From: Deltaproteobacteria bacterium
GTDB taxonomy: Bacteria > Myxococcota_A > Polyangia > Polyangiales > Houyiibacteriaceae
Assembly (NCBI GenBank): GCA_019313915.1
Contig: JAFDAJ010000028.1
Span: 1 to 42,450 of the forward strand
DNA length: 42,450 nt
Direction of reading: 5' to 3'
Position numbers and translations under genes: made by a program. Below, one piece after another: positions 26,600-35,598 of the stretch; within the stretch, counting starts at the first letter, position 1; the number at the start of each line of letters is the position of its first letter. The notes under the pieces are model-generated. The model ran no database searches, had not been told where the DNA came from, and worked only from the letters and a program-made list of their open reading frames with translations.

Positions 26600-29500
26600 A
26601 TGATCAAGGTTAGTTGCCCGTCGTGTAATGCGGCTTACGACGTGGACGAGCACCGTTTGCCCGAGGACGGGCTGCGGATGCGATGCCCAAAGTGCAGTGA
26701 AAGCTTTCAAGTTCATCGGGATGGCTCGACTGCGAAGACCGGAGGGGGCTCCGCGCCAGGAGCGATGAAACGGCCGCGGCGAAAGCCGACGCAGGTCGGG
26801 ATGGGTCCGCAAGAACCGCCACCCCCGCCTGCAGCGGCGATCAAGTCGCCCCCTTCCGATTTGCCGGCGTCCCCCGGCGAAGTCGATCTTCCTACGCCTT
26901 TTTCCGGCGGTGAGCTCGTGGATCTGCCCGCGCCCCAGAAGGGCGGCCGTTCGCTCGACTTCGATCCGTTTGACGATCCTGGTGTTGCCGACCTTCCAGC
27001 CCCGAAGGCACCGGCAGGGCCTTCCGGCTTCGACCCGTTCTCCGACATGGACCTTCCTGCGCCGTTTGAGGCCCCGGGCGGCACCGACCTTCCCGCGCCG
27101 ATGGGCGCTGCACGGGCTCGTGAAATCAAGCCGATGGACGAGGAGATCGATCTGCCGATGGCGCTCACCGATGCCGAGCTGCCCACGCCGAAAACTGAGT
27201 CTGCCGTTCCGGCACCGATCTCCCTCGACTCCGAGTTGCCGATGCCGGGTGAGCAAGAAGATTTGCCCATCGCAAGGGACGACTTCATGGACCTCGACAT
27301 CGACGGTCCCGAGCGAATTCACGGGGGTGGGCCGATCGAGCTCGATCTCCCCGACGGCGCCGACATCGACCTCGAGATGGAGCTGGATGCCCCGCCGCGG
27401 GCGCCAGGCCCACCGCCACCCCTCGGGCAGCCCCTTGGCGCGCCCGGCGCTCCGCCTTTGGGCGGCATGCCGGGCTCAGACCGCATCAGCCGCGACTCCG
27501 CGGAGCTCAAGCTGCCGGAAGCCGACGGGCTGGAGTTCTCGGATCTCTCCGGGGAGGGCGACGATGGCGTGCACCACATGCCGAACCCTACCGGCTCGGG
27601 GCAGGACGTGGTTGCCGCGTCCAAGCGCAAAATCAAAGTCAAAGCGCTCTCGATCAAACGGCCACCGTGGCTGATGAAGGCCGCCGCTGCGATGGGGGCC
27701 ATTGCAGCGGTCCTTGGAGCGGGCTTCTATCTCGGAACCACCCAGTACGGCCTCTTTGGAATCCACCTCGTGGAGCCGCTTCTCCCCGCTTCGGGCGATG
27801 CAGTGATGGTCGCGCAGGCGGTCGAGGAAGCCGAGATGATTGCATCGTCGGACACGTATGAGGCCGCGCGGCGCTCGCTTGCTAGGCTCGAGGCCGCGCG
27901 CCGCGATGCCAGCCTCAATCGCTCGCTCGTCGCGAGGAGCCTCCTGCACGAGTCGTACTATCAGGCACGCTACGGACAAGAAGCCGAGAGCGCAGGCGCC
28001 GCGGACGCCCTCCGGTTGCACCTGCAGCGAAGGGGCGATGAAGCGCCGCGCGTTCATGTCGCGCTTGCAGCCGATGCGCTCCGCACCGCCGACACAGCCA
28101 CCGCGAATTCCGAGATCGCACTTGCCGTGCAAGACGACCCGACCGACGTGTATGTCGACTTGGTGGCTGGTGAGATCGCGCTCAAAGCCCGTGAAGGGCA
28201 AACCGCCGTCGACGCATTCGACCGCGCGATGAAGAAACACGACAGCGCCCGCGCCCAATGGGGCCTCGCCCGCGCGTATCGTATCCTCGGCGACCACGAC
28301 AAGGCCGCCACGGCCGCCAAGGCGACTCAGAAGCTCAGTCCGAATCACGCCGGCGCCCGCGTTGCCGTTTCAGGGTTGCTGATCGACGAGGGCCAGTTCG
28401 ACGAGGCCTATCAGCTTCTTCAAGCCCCTGCCGGCCTCACGCCGGTCAACGGCGCCACGCTCAAGGTCGCGCGCGCCGACAAGTCCTCGTCTCTCACGCT
28501 CATCGCGCGGATCGAGGAACACCGCGGACGTCTGGGTGCCGCTCGCGAAATGTACGAAAAGGGAATAGAGCTCGACACGAGCAATGCGGAAGCAGCGCTC
28601 GGGGCGGCGCGGCTCGTTCTGTTGGAGGGTGCCTATCCGGACGCCTACGCCCGCTTCCAGACCGTGCTCGGATCGGAGATTCGACCCGGGAGCGAGATGG
28701 ACGTAACGGGGAAGCCCAAAGTCGTGGTCGAGGCCAAGCTTGGTGGCGCCGAGGCGCTCCTCGCGATGGACAAGGCCGAAGACGCCCGGAAATTGCTCGC
28801 CGACCTCAAGACGCCCGAGCCAGTGAACGCCAACGTGGAACTCTGGCAGGGGATGGTGGCCGAGGGCCTGGGCAAGACCCAAGCAGCCGTGAAGCACTTC
28901 CGAAACGCGATCGCCCTCGAGCCGAAGTCGTTTCAGGCGTACATGGCGCTCGCACAACACTACAGGTCGACCAAGCGTCCGGGCGAGGCGGTTGGTGTTC
29001 TCGTCGAAGCGCAGCAGAACGTCGAGATCACCGCCCAGGTTCGGCGCTTGCTCGGTTGGGCCGAGCTCGACCGCAACCGCCTCGATGAGGCGATCAAGCA
29101 GTTCGGCCAGGCGCTCGAGATGGAGCCCCGAGATTCTGCAGCCCAGTTCGGCCTTGCCATAGCGTACCGACGCAAGGGCATGCTCGTCGAGGCCCATGCG
29201 GAGCTAGAAAAGGTTCAAGCGCTGGACGCCAAGTTCCCCGGCCTTCCGCTCGAGAAGGGCCGACTCGCCGAGGCCAGCGGCGACATGGACGCCGCGGTTA
29301 CCAGCTATCGCAAAGCCCTCGAAGAGGCGCCCAAGGACGCTGCACTGAAATCGCGCTTGGGCGCCGTGTTGGTTCTCACCGGTCAGTTCGACGAAGGAGA
29401 GAAGCTGTTGCTCGAGGTGATCGAAGCTCAGCCTTACTCCGCCGAGGCGGAGCACTATCTCGGCCGCATCGAGATGGAGCGGGGCCAGTTCGAAACCGCG

Positions 29501-30133
29501 CGGCAGCACTTCCTCCGCGCCGCGCGTCTCGAGTCCGACAATGGCCTCTATCGAATGTACGTCGCATGGGTGGCGCTCGAGTCGAACGAGATGACCACCG
29601 CGCTGCGGGACCTGGACAACGCGCTGAAGCTCGATCCGACCCTCGGTGACGCCTACTGGCTCCGGGCGCGGATTCGGATCCGTGCCGGCATCGTGCGGGA
29701 CGCCCTGGCCGATTTGCGCAAGGCGATCGAGCTCAATCCGGAACGGATCGATGCTTGGGCGGCCATGGGCGAGTGCCACTACCAATTGGGCCAGATGAAG
29801 GAAGCGATTGTCGCCTTCGAGAAGGCCGTCGCGGGTGATCCTGAGCGTGGTTACTGGTGGTACCGCTTGGGGCGCCTACAGCTCGACGAGGCCCGTAGCG
29901 CCGAGGCGCAGACGTCGCTCGGCACGGCAGTCTCTCTGGGTGAGCAGGCTTCCGGTCGTAAGGCGTGGCTCGCAGACTCGCATCGGCTGCGGGGCGACAT
30001 CTACTACGCACAGAAGAAACGTCAGGATGCTGTCGTGCAGTACGGGCGCTACCTGGAGCTGGCCGATCGTGAGGCGATCGACCGTGCAGACGTCGAAGCG
30101 AAGCTTCGTAAGATCGCTCAAGGCCGCAACTGA
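26600..30133 (+). CDS. Zinc-ribbon, DLPxP-linker, transmembrane, TPR-repeat protein
   Basis: A 1177-residue envelope protein. Residues 1-38 form an MJ0042-type zinc ribbon (C6, C9, C29, C32). A disordered Pro/Asp-rich linker (about 60-340) contains repeated (D/E)LP(A/T)P-like motifs such as DLPASP, DLPTP, DLPAPQ, DLPAPK, DLPAPF and DLPAPM. One membrane helix (about 357-378) follows, and then about 780 residues of TPR repeats outside the membrane. Similar zinc-ribbon/linker/TM arrangements occur in myxobacterial gliding-motility proteins, but orthology is not established. The ATG at 26600 follows AGGGG closely; the ATG at 26570 lies just upstream and adds ten residues. It probably links a cytoplasmic partner to periplasmic assembly. 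Confidence 0.85.
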   Translation: MIKVSCPSCNAAYDVDEHRLPEDGLRMRCPKCSESFQVHRDGSTAKTGGGSAPGAMKRPRRKPTQVGMGPQEPPPPPAAAIKSPPSDLPASPGEVDLPTPFSGGELVDLPAPQKGGRSLDFDPFDDPGVADLPAPKAPAGPSGFDPFSDMDLPAPFEAPGGTDLPAPMGAARAREIKPMDEEIDLPMALTDAELPTPKTESAVPAPISLDSELPMPGEQEDLPIARDDFMDLDIDGPERIHGGGPIELDLPDGADIDLEMELDAPPRAPGPPPPLGQPLGAPGAPPLGGMPGSDRISRDSAELKLPEADGLEFSDLSGEGDDGVHHMPNPTGSGQDVVAASKRKIKVKALSIKRPPWLMKAAAAMGAIAAVLGAGFYLGTTQYGLFGIHLVEPLLPASGDAVMVAQAVEEAEMIASSDTYEAARRSLARLEAARRDASLNRSLVARSLLHESYYQARYGQEAESAGAADALRLHLQRRGDEAPRVHVALAADALRTADTATANSEIALAVQDDPTDVYVDLVAGEIALKAREGQTAVDAFDRAMKKHDSARAQWGLARAYRILGDHDKAATAAKATQKLSPNHAGARVAVSGLLIDEGQFDEAYQLLQAPAGLTPVNGATLKVARADKSSSLTLIARIEEHRGRLGAAREMYEKGIELDTSNAEAALGAARLVLLEGAYPDAYARFQTVLGSEIRPGSEMDVTGKPKVVVEAKLGGAEALLAMDKAEDARKLLADLKTPEPVNANVELWQGMVAEGLGKTQAAVKHFRNAIALEPKSFQAYMALAQHYRSTKRPGEAVGVLVEAQQNVEITAQVRRLLGWAELDRNRLDEAIKQFGQALEMEPRDSAAQFGLAIAYRRKGMLVEAHAELEKVQALDAKFPGLPLEKGRLAEASGDMDAAVTSYRKALEEAPKDAALKSRLGAVLVLTGQFDEGEKLLLEVIEAQPYSAEAEHYLGRIEMERGQFETARQHFLRAARLESDNGLYRMYVAWVALESNEMTTALRDLDNALKLDPTLGDAYWLRARIRIRAGIVRDALADLRKAIELNPERIDAWAAMGECHYQLGQMKEAIVAFEKAVAGDPERGYWWYRLGRLQLDEARSAEAQTSLGTAVSLGEQASGRKAWLADSHRLRGDIYYAQKKRQDAVVQYGRYLELADREAIDRADVEAKLRKIAQGRN

Positions 30134-30140
30134 GCGCGAC

Positions 30141-30539
30141 TCAGTCGAGCTGATCACGACTAAACGCGTGGGGCAAGAGCGATGCGAGGTCGTATTCCGC
30201 GTGCGCGTCACCGGTGTAGCTTCGTATTGGAAGGCTCGGCGCGAGCTCCGACAGGCATTGGCGGCAGATGCCGCACGGTGGCGTAGGGCGCCGCGCCCCC
30301 GAAGCGATCACGAGCGCCGCCAGCTCCCGTTCTCCCGCAGCGACTGCAGCCGCCAATGCCGCACGCTCCGCGCAAATTGTGGCGCCGTAACTCGCGTTTT
30401 CGACATTGCACCCCGTGAACACCGCGCCGCTCTTGGTCCGGACGGCCGCCCCAACGGTGAATCCCGAGTAGGGGGCGTACGCGTGGCTGCGCGCGAGCCT
30501 CGCCGCTTGCTTCAACTCATCCCAAGCGCCTTCGTTCAT
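30141..30539 (-). CDS. cdd: Cytidine deaminase
   Basis: A 132-residue homotetrameric-type cytidine deaminase for pyrimidine salvage. Zinc ligands are C57 (in TICAERAAL), C89 and C92 (in PPCGICRQC), and the catalytic Glu is E59. The ATG at 30539 overlaps the purine nucleoside phosphorylase stop by one base (TGATG), so translation is probably coupled. An upstream reading to 30665 would only extend into that gene. Length and motifs fit the family with no oddities. Confidence 0.94.
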   Translation of the reverse strand: MNEGAWDELKQAARLARSHAYAPYSGFTVGAAVRTKSGAVFTGCNVENASYGATICAERAALAAAVAAGERELAALVIASGARRPTPPCGICRQCLSELAPSLPIRSYTGDAHAEYDLASLLPHAFSRDQLD

Positions 30540-31345
30540 CACATCGACTCCAGCACGCCCGACAACAGCGACTCGAACCGCGACCGCACACGCCCGGCAG
30601 TCTCTGTAACCTCTTCGTGGCTCAGCGGGCTTTTCGAGATCCCAGCCGCGAGGTTCGAGATGCACGAGATCCCTAGAACGCGAAGCCCCATGTGGCGCGC
30701 GGCGAGCACTTCGAGCACGGTGCTCATCCCCACCGCGTCCGCCCCGAGCGTCCCGAGCATGCGAACTTCGGCTGGAGTTTCGTAGGCCGGCCCCAACAGC
30801 CCGGCGTAGACACCTCGCTCGAGCTCGAAGCCTAGCGCAGCCGCCACGCTGCTTGCGGTTTCGATCAGCGACGGGTCGAACGCGGTCGTCATGTCGAGAA
30901 ATCGCGGACCCAGTTGCTCGTCGTTTGGGCCGACGAGGCTGCTCGAGCCCGTCAGGTTGAGCTGATCGGTGATCGCCATCAGGTCACCCGCCTCGAGCTC
31001 TGGCGAAATTCCTCCGGCGGCGTTGGTCACGATCAAGATCTCGGCGCCGAGCATAGCCATCAATCGGACGCCGAAGACGACCTCGCCGGGCGAGTTGCCT
31101 TCGTACAGGTGGGCGCGTCCCTGCATTGCGATGATCCGCTTGCCTGCCTTTCGCCCGGTCACGAGGTTGCCGGCATGCCCCGGCACGCTGGACAGCGGCA
31201 TGTGAGGGATCTCGCCGTATGGGATCGCGTGCGCGCCTTCCAGACTGTTGGCGTAGTCGCCGAGCCCCGACCCGAGGACCATCGCCACGTCGACCTTTCC
31301 CGTCCGATCGGCAATCGCTTCTTTGGCTTGGTTGAGTGCCTCCAT
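30539..31345 (-). CDS. punA: Purine nucleoside phosphorylase
   Basis: A 268-residue trimeric-type (low-molecular-mass) purine nucleoside phosphorylase, splitting purine nucleosides with phosphate to base and ribose-1-phosphate. Motifs include LGSGLGDYAN, MQGRAHLYEG, VTNAAGGI, AYETPAEVRMLG and GADAVGMSTVLEV. It forms a two-gene salvage unit with cdd. It diverges from the lipoprotein gene at 31391, with 45 bases between the start codons, so their promoters must be tightly packed or overlapping. Confidence 0.93.
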   Translation of the reverse strand: MEALNQAKEAIADRTGKVDVAMVLGSGLGDYANSLEGAHAIPYGEIPHMPLSSVPGHAGNLVTGRKAGKRIIAMQGRAHLYEGNSPGEVVFGVRLMAMLGAEILIVTNAAGGISPELEAGDLMAITDQLNLTGSSSLVGPNDEQLGPRFLDMTTAFDPSLIETASSVAAALGFELERGVYAGLLGPAYETPAEVRMLGTLGADAVGMSTVLEVLAARHMGLRVLGISCISNLAAGISKSPLSHEEVTETAGRVRSRFESLLSGVLESM

Positions 31346-31390
31346 TATCGCGCCCGCATTGTACGCTACCTCGACTATAGTGCCCGCCGG

Positions 31391-32032
31391 ATGACGAGAC
31401 GAGTCTTCATCGCCTGTTCGATCCTGCTACTCGGCTGCGCCAGCGGAGGCGCCGATGGACCCGTCAGCGAGACCGCTCGCGACGTCGCGGAGACAGACGA
31501 CATGCCGAGCGTCGTCGAGCCGCCTACTCTCGTGTCGATCGTCCCGATCGCCACGGCGGAGCAGATCCCGCGCGATTGTTCCAATCCCGTGGAAGAGTCC
31601 TGCAATGCGATTGACGATGACTGTGACGGCGTGATCGACGATGGCTGCGGGTACGGGGGCGGCCTGATGCAGGTCACCGCGTCGTGGGACACGGGAGCGG
31701 ACATCGACCTCTACGTCACGGGTCCCCTCGGCGACACGCTGAGCTTCCAGCGGACATCGACCCCCTTTGGTGCGCGTGTCGATCATTCGGGGCGTGGCGA
31801 CTGCGCGGGCGACATGCCCAACCCTCAGATCGAAAACATTCGTTGGGTCGGCACTCGACCGATGGACGGAATCTACGAAGTCGAGGTGCACTACTGGGGT
31901 GAGTGCGTAAGCAGTGGAGGTCCTACCTACGTGACCATCTCCGTTGCGGTCGGGCGCGAAATCGCAGGCCAGTACCGGCACAGCCTGTTGCCCGGCGAAC
32001 GGATTCGAGTCGTCCGGTTCGTCGTCCAATGA
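31391..32032 (+). CDS. YfaP/DUF2135-like lipoprotein with MopE-type metal-binding motif
   Basis: A 213-residue lipoprotein: signal MTRRVFIACSILLLGC, with C16 as the lipidated cysteine. Residues 71-86 are CNAIDDDCDGVIDDGC, the putative metal-binding motif of MopE-like proteins, likely binding calcium or copper. The C-terminal half (ASWDTGADIDLYVTGPLGD, then strands up to VRFVVQ) resembles YfaP/DUF2135, a beta-sandwich. It is expected at the outer or inner membrane facing the periplasm or the cell surface. Its stop overlaps the following glycosyltransferase start (ATGA). Function is unknown. Confidence 0.75.
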   Translation: MTRRVFIACSILLLGCASGGADGPVSETARDVAETDDMPSVVEPPTLVSIVPIATAEQIPRDCSNPVEESCNAIDDDCDGVIDDGCGYGGGLMQVTASWDTGADIDLYVTGPLGDTLSFQRTSTPFGARVDHSGRGDCAGDMPNPQIENIRWVGTRPMDGIYEVEVHYWGECVSSGGPTYVTISVAVGREIAGQYRHSLLPGERIRVVRFVVQ

Positions 32033-33333
32033 GCGCCCGCCGGGGCCGCGCACTTTTTGCCCTGAGCCTGGCGCTACAAGCGTGCATCGTTGCTGGGCTT
32101 GCGCTCGCTGCGCGGTCCGGCTGCTCGCCTTCCACCGTCGCCGCCGCGTTGGCGTTCTGCTTCATTCCCTACGCCGGCGCCGTCGTCTCCTCACGCTCCT
32201 TGCCCAGCAAGCGAGTCGTCGATCGGATTGCGATAGGAACGGCGCTGTTCTTCGGCGCAGCACTCGTCTTCGCACCACCGCTCCTGTCCGACGACGTCTA
32301 TCGCTATCTGTGGGAGGGGCGGCTCTGGCTCGAAGGGATCAACCCCTATCGACTCGCGCCCGATGACCCGGCGTTGGCGCAATTCCGCGATGAGCTCTGG
32401 GTCAACATCAACAACAAACCGCTTGGAAGTATCTATCCGCCGCTCGCGCAGCTCCTATTCGTCGCCGCACAATGGCTAGGCGGGAAAGTCTGGTCGGTCA
32501 AGCTCGTGGCGCTGCTCGCCCACGTGCTGTCGGTTGCCGCGGTTGCGCGTGTCTGCACGGAGCGAAGGGCGTCCCTGGCGCTCGCCATGAATCCGCTGCT
32601 CCTCAGTGAAGCGGCGCTCAATGGTCATTTCGACATCTCGTGTGGCGTTGCACTCCTCATCGCGGCATGGGCCCTGTCGCGGCATCGCTTCGTGCAGGCA
32701 GGTGTCGCGGCTTGCGCTGCGGTCGGGCTCAAAGTGGTGGGCCTGGTGTTGCTTCCCCTCATGGCGCGTCGGCCCAAGATGCTGGTTGCGACTGGACTGA
32801 CTTCGGCGCTCCTGCTCATGCCACTCGTTTGGTCGCGGGCGCTCGGGGATCCAGGTTCGGGCTTGGGACAGTTCGCGACCCGATGGCGTGGCAACGACAG
32901 CGTCTTTGCGCTGATCCACGCGCTGAGCGGAACGCTCTTCGGCGAAAGCCTGGCCGACCTCGCGGCGCGGTTGAGCGTTGCGGCGGCTCTGCTCTTGCTG
33001 TGCTTCCTGATCGTTCACCGGCGCCTGCACCCACTGCAGGCGACGCGCGCGCTGGTTTGGGCCGTCCTTCTTCTCTCGCCTCAGGTGCACCCTTGGTACC
33101 TCGCCTGGCTCCTGCCGCTCGAGGTCGCCGCGGGGGGCTCGGCCGGTCTGGTCTGGAGCGCGGCGGTCCTCGTTGCCTATGCGCCGCTGGACCAGTGGGT
33201 TACCGAACAGGTTTGGGAGCTCTCGCCCTCGCTACAGATCTTGGAGTACGCGGCGGTTGCGGTCGCCTTGATGCTCGACCCGCGGCGTCCCAGCCTCCGG
33301 AGACCGGCTTCTGAAGAGCTATTTCCTACGTGA
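32029..33333 (+). CDS. GT-C fold membrane glycosyltransferase (GT87/DUF2029-like)
   Basis: A 434-residue multi-pass membrane protein with about ten hydrophobic segments. After the first two helices comes LSDDVYRYLWEGRLWLEG, the Asp-rich periplasmic loop typical of polyprenol-phosphate-sugar-dependent GT-C enzymes, then GSIYPPLAQLLF and, near the C-terminus, LLSPQVHPWYLAWLLPLEV. Such enzymes add mannose or another hexose to lipid-linked glycans in the periplasm. Translation is coupled to the YfaP-like lipoprotein by a four-base overlap. Sugar and acceptor are unknown. Confidence 0.78.
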   Translation: MSARRGRALFALSLALQACIVAGLALAARSGCSPSTVAAALAFCFIPYAGAVVSSRSLPSKRVVDRIAIGTALFFGAALVFAPPLLSDDVYRYLWEGRLWLEGINPYRLAPDDPALAQFRDELWVNINNKPLGSIYPPLAQLLFVAAQWLGGKVWSVKLVALLAHVLSVAAVARVCTERRASLALAMNPLLLSEAALNGHFDISCGVALLIAAWALSRHRFVQAGVAACAAVGLKVVGLVLLPLMARRPKMLVATGLTSALLLMPLVWSRALGDPGSGLGQFATRWRGNDSVFALIHALSGTLFGESLADLAARLSVAAALLLLCFLIVHRRLHPLQATRALVWAVLLLSPQVHPWYLAWLLPLEVAAGGSAGLVWSAAVLVAYAPLDQWVTEQVWELSPSLQILEYAAVAVALMLDPRRPSLRRPASEELFPT

Positions 33334-33388
33334 TTCAAGGGGCTTAGCGTGCCATTTCGCTTCGAGGCTTCCGGCGCTCGGTTTTGGG

Positions 33389-33416
33389 TTGCAGGGAAGG
33401 CGCGAGCCCTTAGACT
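33389..33416 (+). promoter_or_regulatory. Possible promoter of rplU-rpmA
   Basis: TTGCAG (33389-33394), 16 bases, TAGACT (33411-33416), roughly sigma-70 like. A CCCTG...CAGGG hairpin lies between it and the start codon and could be part of a leader. The hexamers are weak matches. Confidence 0.3.
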
Positions 33417-33449
33417 ACGCGCCCCTGAAACCCAGGGACTGACGGATTC

Positions 33450-33761
33450 ATGATGTACGCGGTCATTCAAACAGGCGGAAAACAGTATCGAGTTGCCGAG
33501 GGCGACACGATTCGCGTCGAAAAACTAGTCGGCGATGTCGGCTCCAAAGTGGAGTTCAACGACATCCTCATGGTCGGTGGCGAGAAGGTCGAAGTAGGCA
33601 AACCGCATGTCGGTGGAGCCAAAGTCACGGCCGAAATCGTTGCGCAGGACCTCGCCAAGAAGATCATCGTCTTCAAGATGAAGCGCCGGAAGGGCTATCG
33701 GAACCGTCGTGGTCACCGGCAGCCGTACACCGAGCTCCGCATCGACAGCGTGAAAGGCTAA
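33450..33761 (+). CDS. rplU: 50S ribosomal protein L21
   Basis: A 103-residue protein with the L21 signature: [15 protein letters not shown] at the start, then [11 protein letters not shown] and [22 protein letters not shown]21 binds 23S rRNA and helps assemble the large subunit. Two ATG codons are adjacent (33450 and 33453); relatives start with the second, and the difference is one Met. It lies nine bases before rpmA, the usual partner. Confidence 0.97.
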   Translation: MMYAVIQTGGKQYRVAEGDTIRVEKLVGDVGSKVEFNDILMVGGEKVEVGKPHVGGAKVTAEIVAQDLAKKIIVFKMKRRKGYRNRRGHRQPYTELRIDSVKG

Positions 33762-33770
33762 GGGAGCGCC

Positions 33771-34031
33771 ATGGCACACAAAAAAGGTCAGGGCTCAACC
33801 CGCAACGGCCGCACTTCGAACCCGCAATACCGTGGCGTCAAGGTGTTCGGTGGCCAAACCGTCCCTGCAGGCAGCATCCTGGTTCGTCAGGTCGGCCAGA
33901 CATTTCACCCCGGTGCAAACGTGGGCGTGGGTAAAGACTATACGCTCTGGGCCAAGGTTGACGGTGTGGTGACGTTCGAGCGTCGCGGCCGCACCGGCAA
34001 GCGCGTCGCCGTTTACCCCGTTGACAACTGA
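33771..34031 (+). CDS. rpmA: 50S ribosomal protein L27
   Basis: An 86-residue L27 with the typical N-terminus [20 protein letters not shown] and core [23 protein letters not shown]27 lies at the peptidyl-transferase centre. In many bacteria obgE follows; here a nucleotidase gene does, after eight bases. Confidence 0.97.
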   Translation: MAHKKGQGSTRNGRTSNPQYRGVKVFGGQTVPAGSILVRQVGQTFHPGANVGVGKDYTLWAKVDGVVTFERRGRTGKRVAVYPVDN

Positions 34032-34039
34032 GCGACTCC

Positions 34040-35527
34040 TTGCAGGAGCGTTTCCCGGCGCCCGAGTTCGACTCCCCAACCGGGAGCGTCTTTCCTCCGC
34101 CCGCTGGGCGTAGGGTTTACTGCAACCGCAACCTGCGTCTCGACCAGGTCAAGGCCGTCGGCTTCGACATGGATTACACGCTTGCCGTCTATCGCCAGGC
34201 GGAGATGGATCGGCTCAGCATCGAGGCGACCGTCAGCAAATTAGTCGACCGCGGGTACCCTGAAGAGCTCCTCGCGATGAAGTACCGGACCGACTTCCCG
34301 ATCCGCGGACTGCTGATCGACCGGAAGCTTGGCAACGTGCTGAAGATGGACCGTTACCGGTACGTGAAGACCGCGTACCATGGGTTCCGCAAGCTCGGCC
34401 GTGAAGAGCGCCGTCGCGCGTACCACACAAGGCGTCTGCGTCCGGGCACCGGGCGCTATCACTGGGTCGACACTCTCTACTCGCTGTCTGAGGTGGCGGT
34501 CTACGCCGCCGTGATCGAGCATCTCGAGCCGCGCACAGACACGCTCGACCACGACCAGCTCTTCGCCGACATCCGGGAGTGCGCCGACCTTTCTCACCAG
34601 GACGGCTCGATCCTCGACGCGGTGCTGGACGATCTACCCCGGTACGTCGATCGTGACCCGGACCTCGGCCTGCTCTTCCACAAGCTTCGAAGCGCGGGCA
34701 AGCGCGTATTCCTGCTCACCAATTCCGGCCCCGAATACACCGACGCGGTGATGTCGTACCTTCTGAACGACGCGCTCGATGAGTATCCGAGCTGGAAGAA
34801 CTACCTCGACTACATCTGCACCTTCTCGAAGAAGCCGAGCTTTTTCACGGACAAGGCGCCCTTCGTCGACCTCGAAACCCAGGAGGAGAGCCGCGAACCC
34901 GTTCGTGGCCGGGTGTACACCGGGGGCAACATCGCTGGTCTCCAGCGGGCTCTGGGCTTTGCGGGCGATGAGGTGCTCTACGTCGGCGATCACATCTATG
35001 GTGACGTGCTTCGCGCCAAGAAGGAATCGACCTGGCGAACCGCCATGATCATCCAGGAGATGGACGACGAGCTCCGGGTGCTCCGCGAGCACGCCCTCAG
35101 CTTCGAGCGGTCCGACGCTCTCGACCAGATGCGGGACGCGGTGCAGGACGAGCTTCGCGAGCATCAAGCGCGTCTCAAGAAGGTCGAACGCACGCTAAAT
35201 GGTCACGAGTCCGGCCCACAGCGAGCCACCTGGGAAGCAAAGCGCGTCCGTCACAGACGTTCGATCGACCGCCTCCGGGCCCAGTTGAAGGACCTGGACG
35301 CCGAGCGGTCGTCGCTGCACGACGTTCTCGACGAAGCCTTTCACCCCTTTTGGGGCTCGGTTTTCAAGGCGGGCAACGAAGTGTCGAGCTTTGGCAGTCA
35401 GGTCGAGCAGTACGCCGGCCTGTACACATCCCGCGCGACCAACCTGATGCAGTACTCACCGATGCACTACTTCCAGAGCCCGCGCCACAGGATGCCGCAC
35501 GAGAACGGAAACGTACCGGGCGCGTAG
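34040..35527 (+). CDS. cN-II-type HAD 5'-nucleotidase (IMP/GMP-specific family)
   Basis: A 495-residue HAD-superfamily nucleotidase, probably dephosphorylating IMP, GMP or related purine nucleotides. GFDMDYTLAVYR carries the catalytic DxDxT; LLTNSGPEYTDAVM is motif II; FFTDKAPFVDLE and VLYVGDHIYGDVL form motifs III/IV. The C-terminus (FKAGNEVSSFGSQVEQYAGL, then NLMQYSPMHYF) matches cytosolic nucleotidase II of eukaryotes and its bacterial relatives, with a coiled coil (about 365-425) just before it. The start at 34040 is TTG, since no ATG exists before the conserved N-terminus; the ribosome site is weak. It is probably co-transcribed with rplU-rpmA and may help balance purine pools. Confidence 0.87.
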   Translation: MQERFPAPEFDSPTGSVFPPPAGRRVYCNRNLRLDQVKAVGFDMDYTLAVYRQAEMDRLSIEATVSKLVDRGYPEELLAMKYRTDFPIRGLLIDRKLGNVLKMDRYRYVKTAYHGFRKLGREERRRAYHTRRLRPGTGRYHWVDTLYSLSEVAVYAAVIEHLEPRTDTLDHDQLFADIRECADLSHQDGSILDAVLDDLPRYVDRDPDLGLLFHKLRSAGKRVFLLTNSGPEYTDAVMSYLLNDALDEYPSWKNYLDYICTFSKKPSFFTDKAPFVDLETQEESREPVRGRVYTGGNIAGLQRALGFAGDEVLYVGDHIYGDVLRAKKESTWRTAMIIQEMDDELRVLREHALSFERSDALDQMRDAVQDELREHQARLKKVERTLNGHESGPQRATWEAKRVRHRRSIDRLRAQLKDLDAERSSLHDVLDEAFHPFWGSVFKAGNEVSSFGSQVEQYAGLYTSRATNLMQYSPMHYFQSPRHRMPHENGNVPGA

Positions 35528-35540
35528 GCACGCGAATTTT

Positions 35541-35571
35541 TTGTTCGCAAACCGGTTTGCTTGTCTATACT
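35541..35571 (+). promoter_or_regulatory. Promoter and palindromic operator candidate of the histone-like gene
   Basis: A perfect 14-bp palindrome GCAAACCGGTTTGC (35547-35560) precedes TATACT (35566-35571), a good -10 box. A -35 would fall at about 35541-35548 (TTGTTC with a 19-base spacer), so the palindrome overlaps where RNA polymerase binds. Translation starts at 35599, giving a short leader. Confidence 0.5.
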
Positions 35572-35598
35572 GCGCGCTCACTCACAACGGAGCGTGCT

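Noticed and set aside
26129-27322. Long N-terminal extension of fthC (about 400 residues)
   Set aside because: It is antisense to zapA's end and to the zinc-ribbon gene's linker, and has no family match; the GC-rich codon bias opens this frame by chance.
30914-31390. N-terminal extension of the YfaP-like lipoprotein
   Set aside because: It is antisense to the purine nucleoside phosphorylase gene; the signal peptide begins at the ATG at 31391.
33334-33449. L21 leader-type autoregulatory RNA
   Set aside because: Only a five-base-pair hairpin is visible near the start codon; this is too little to call a leader motif.
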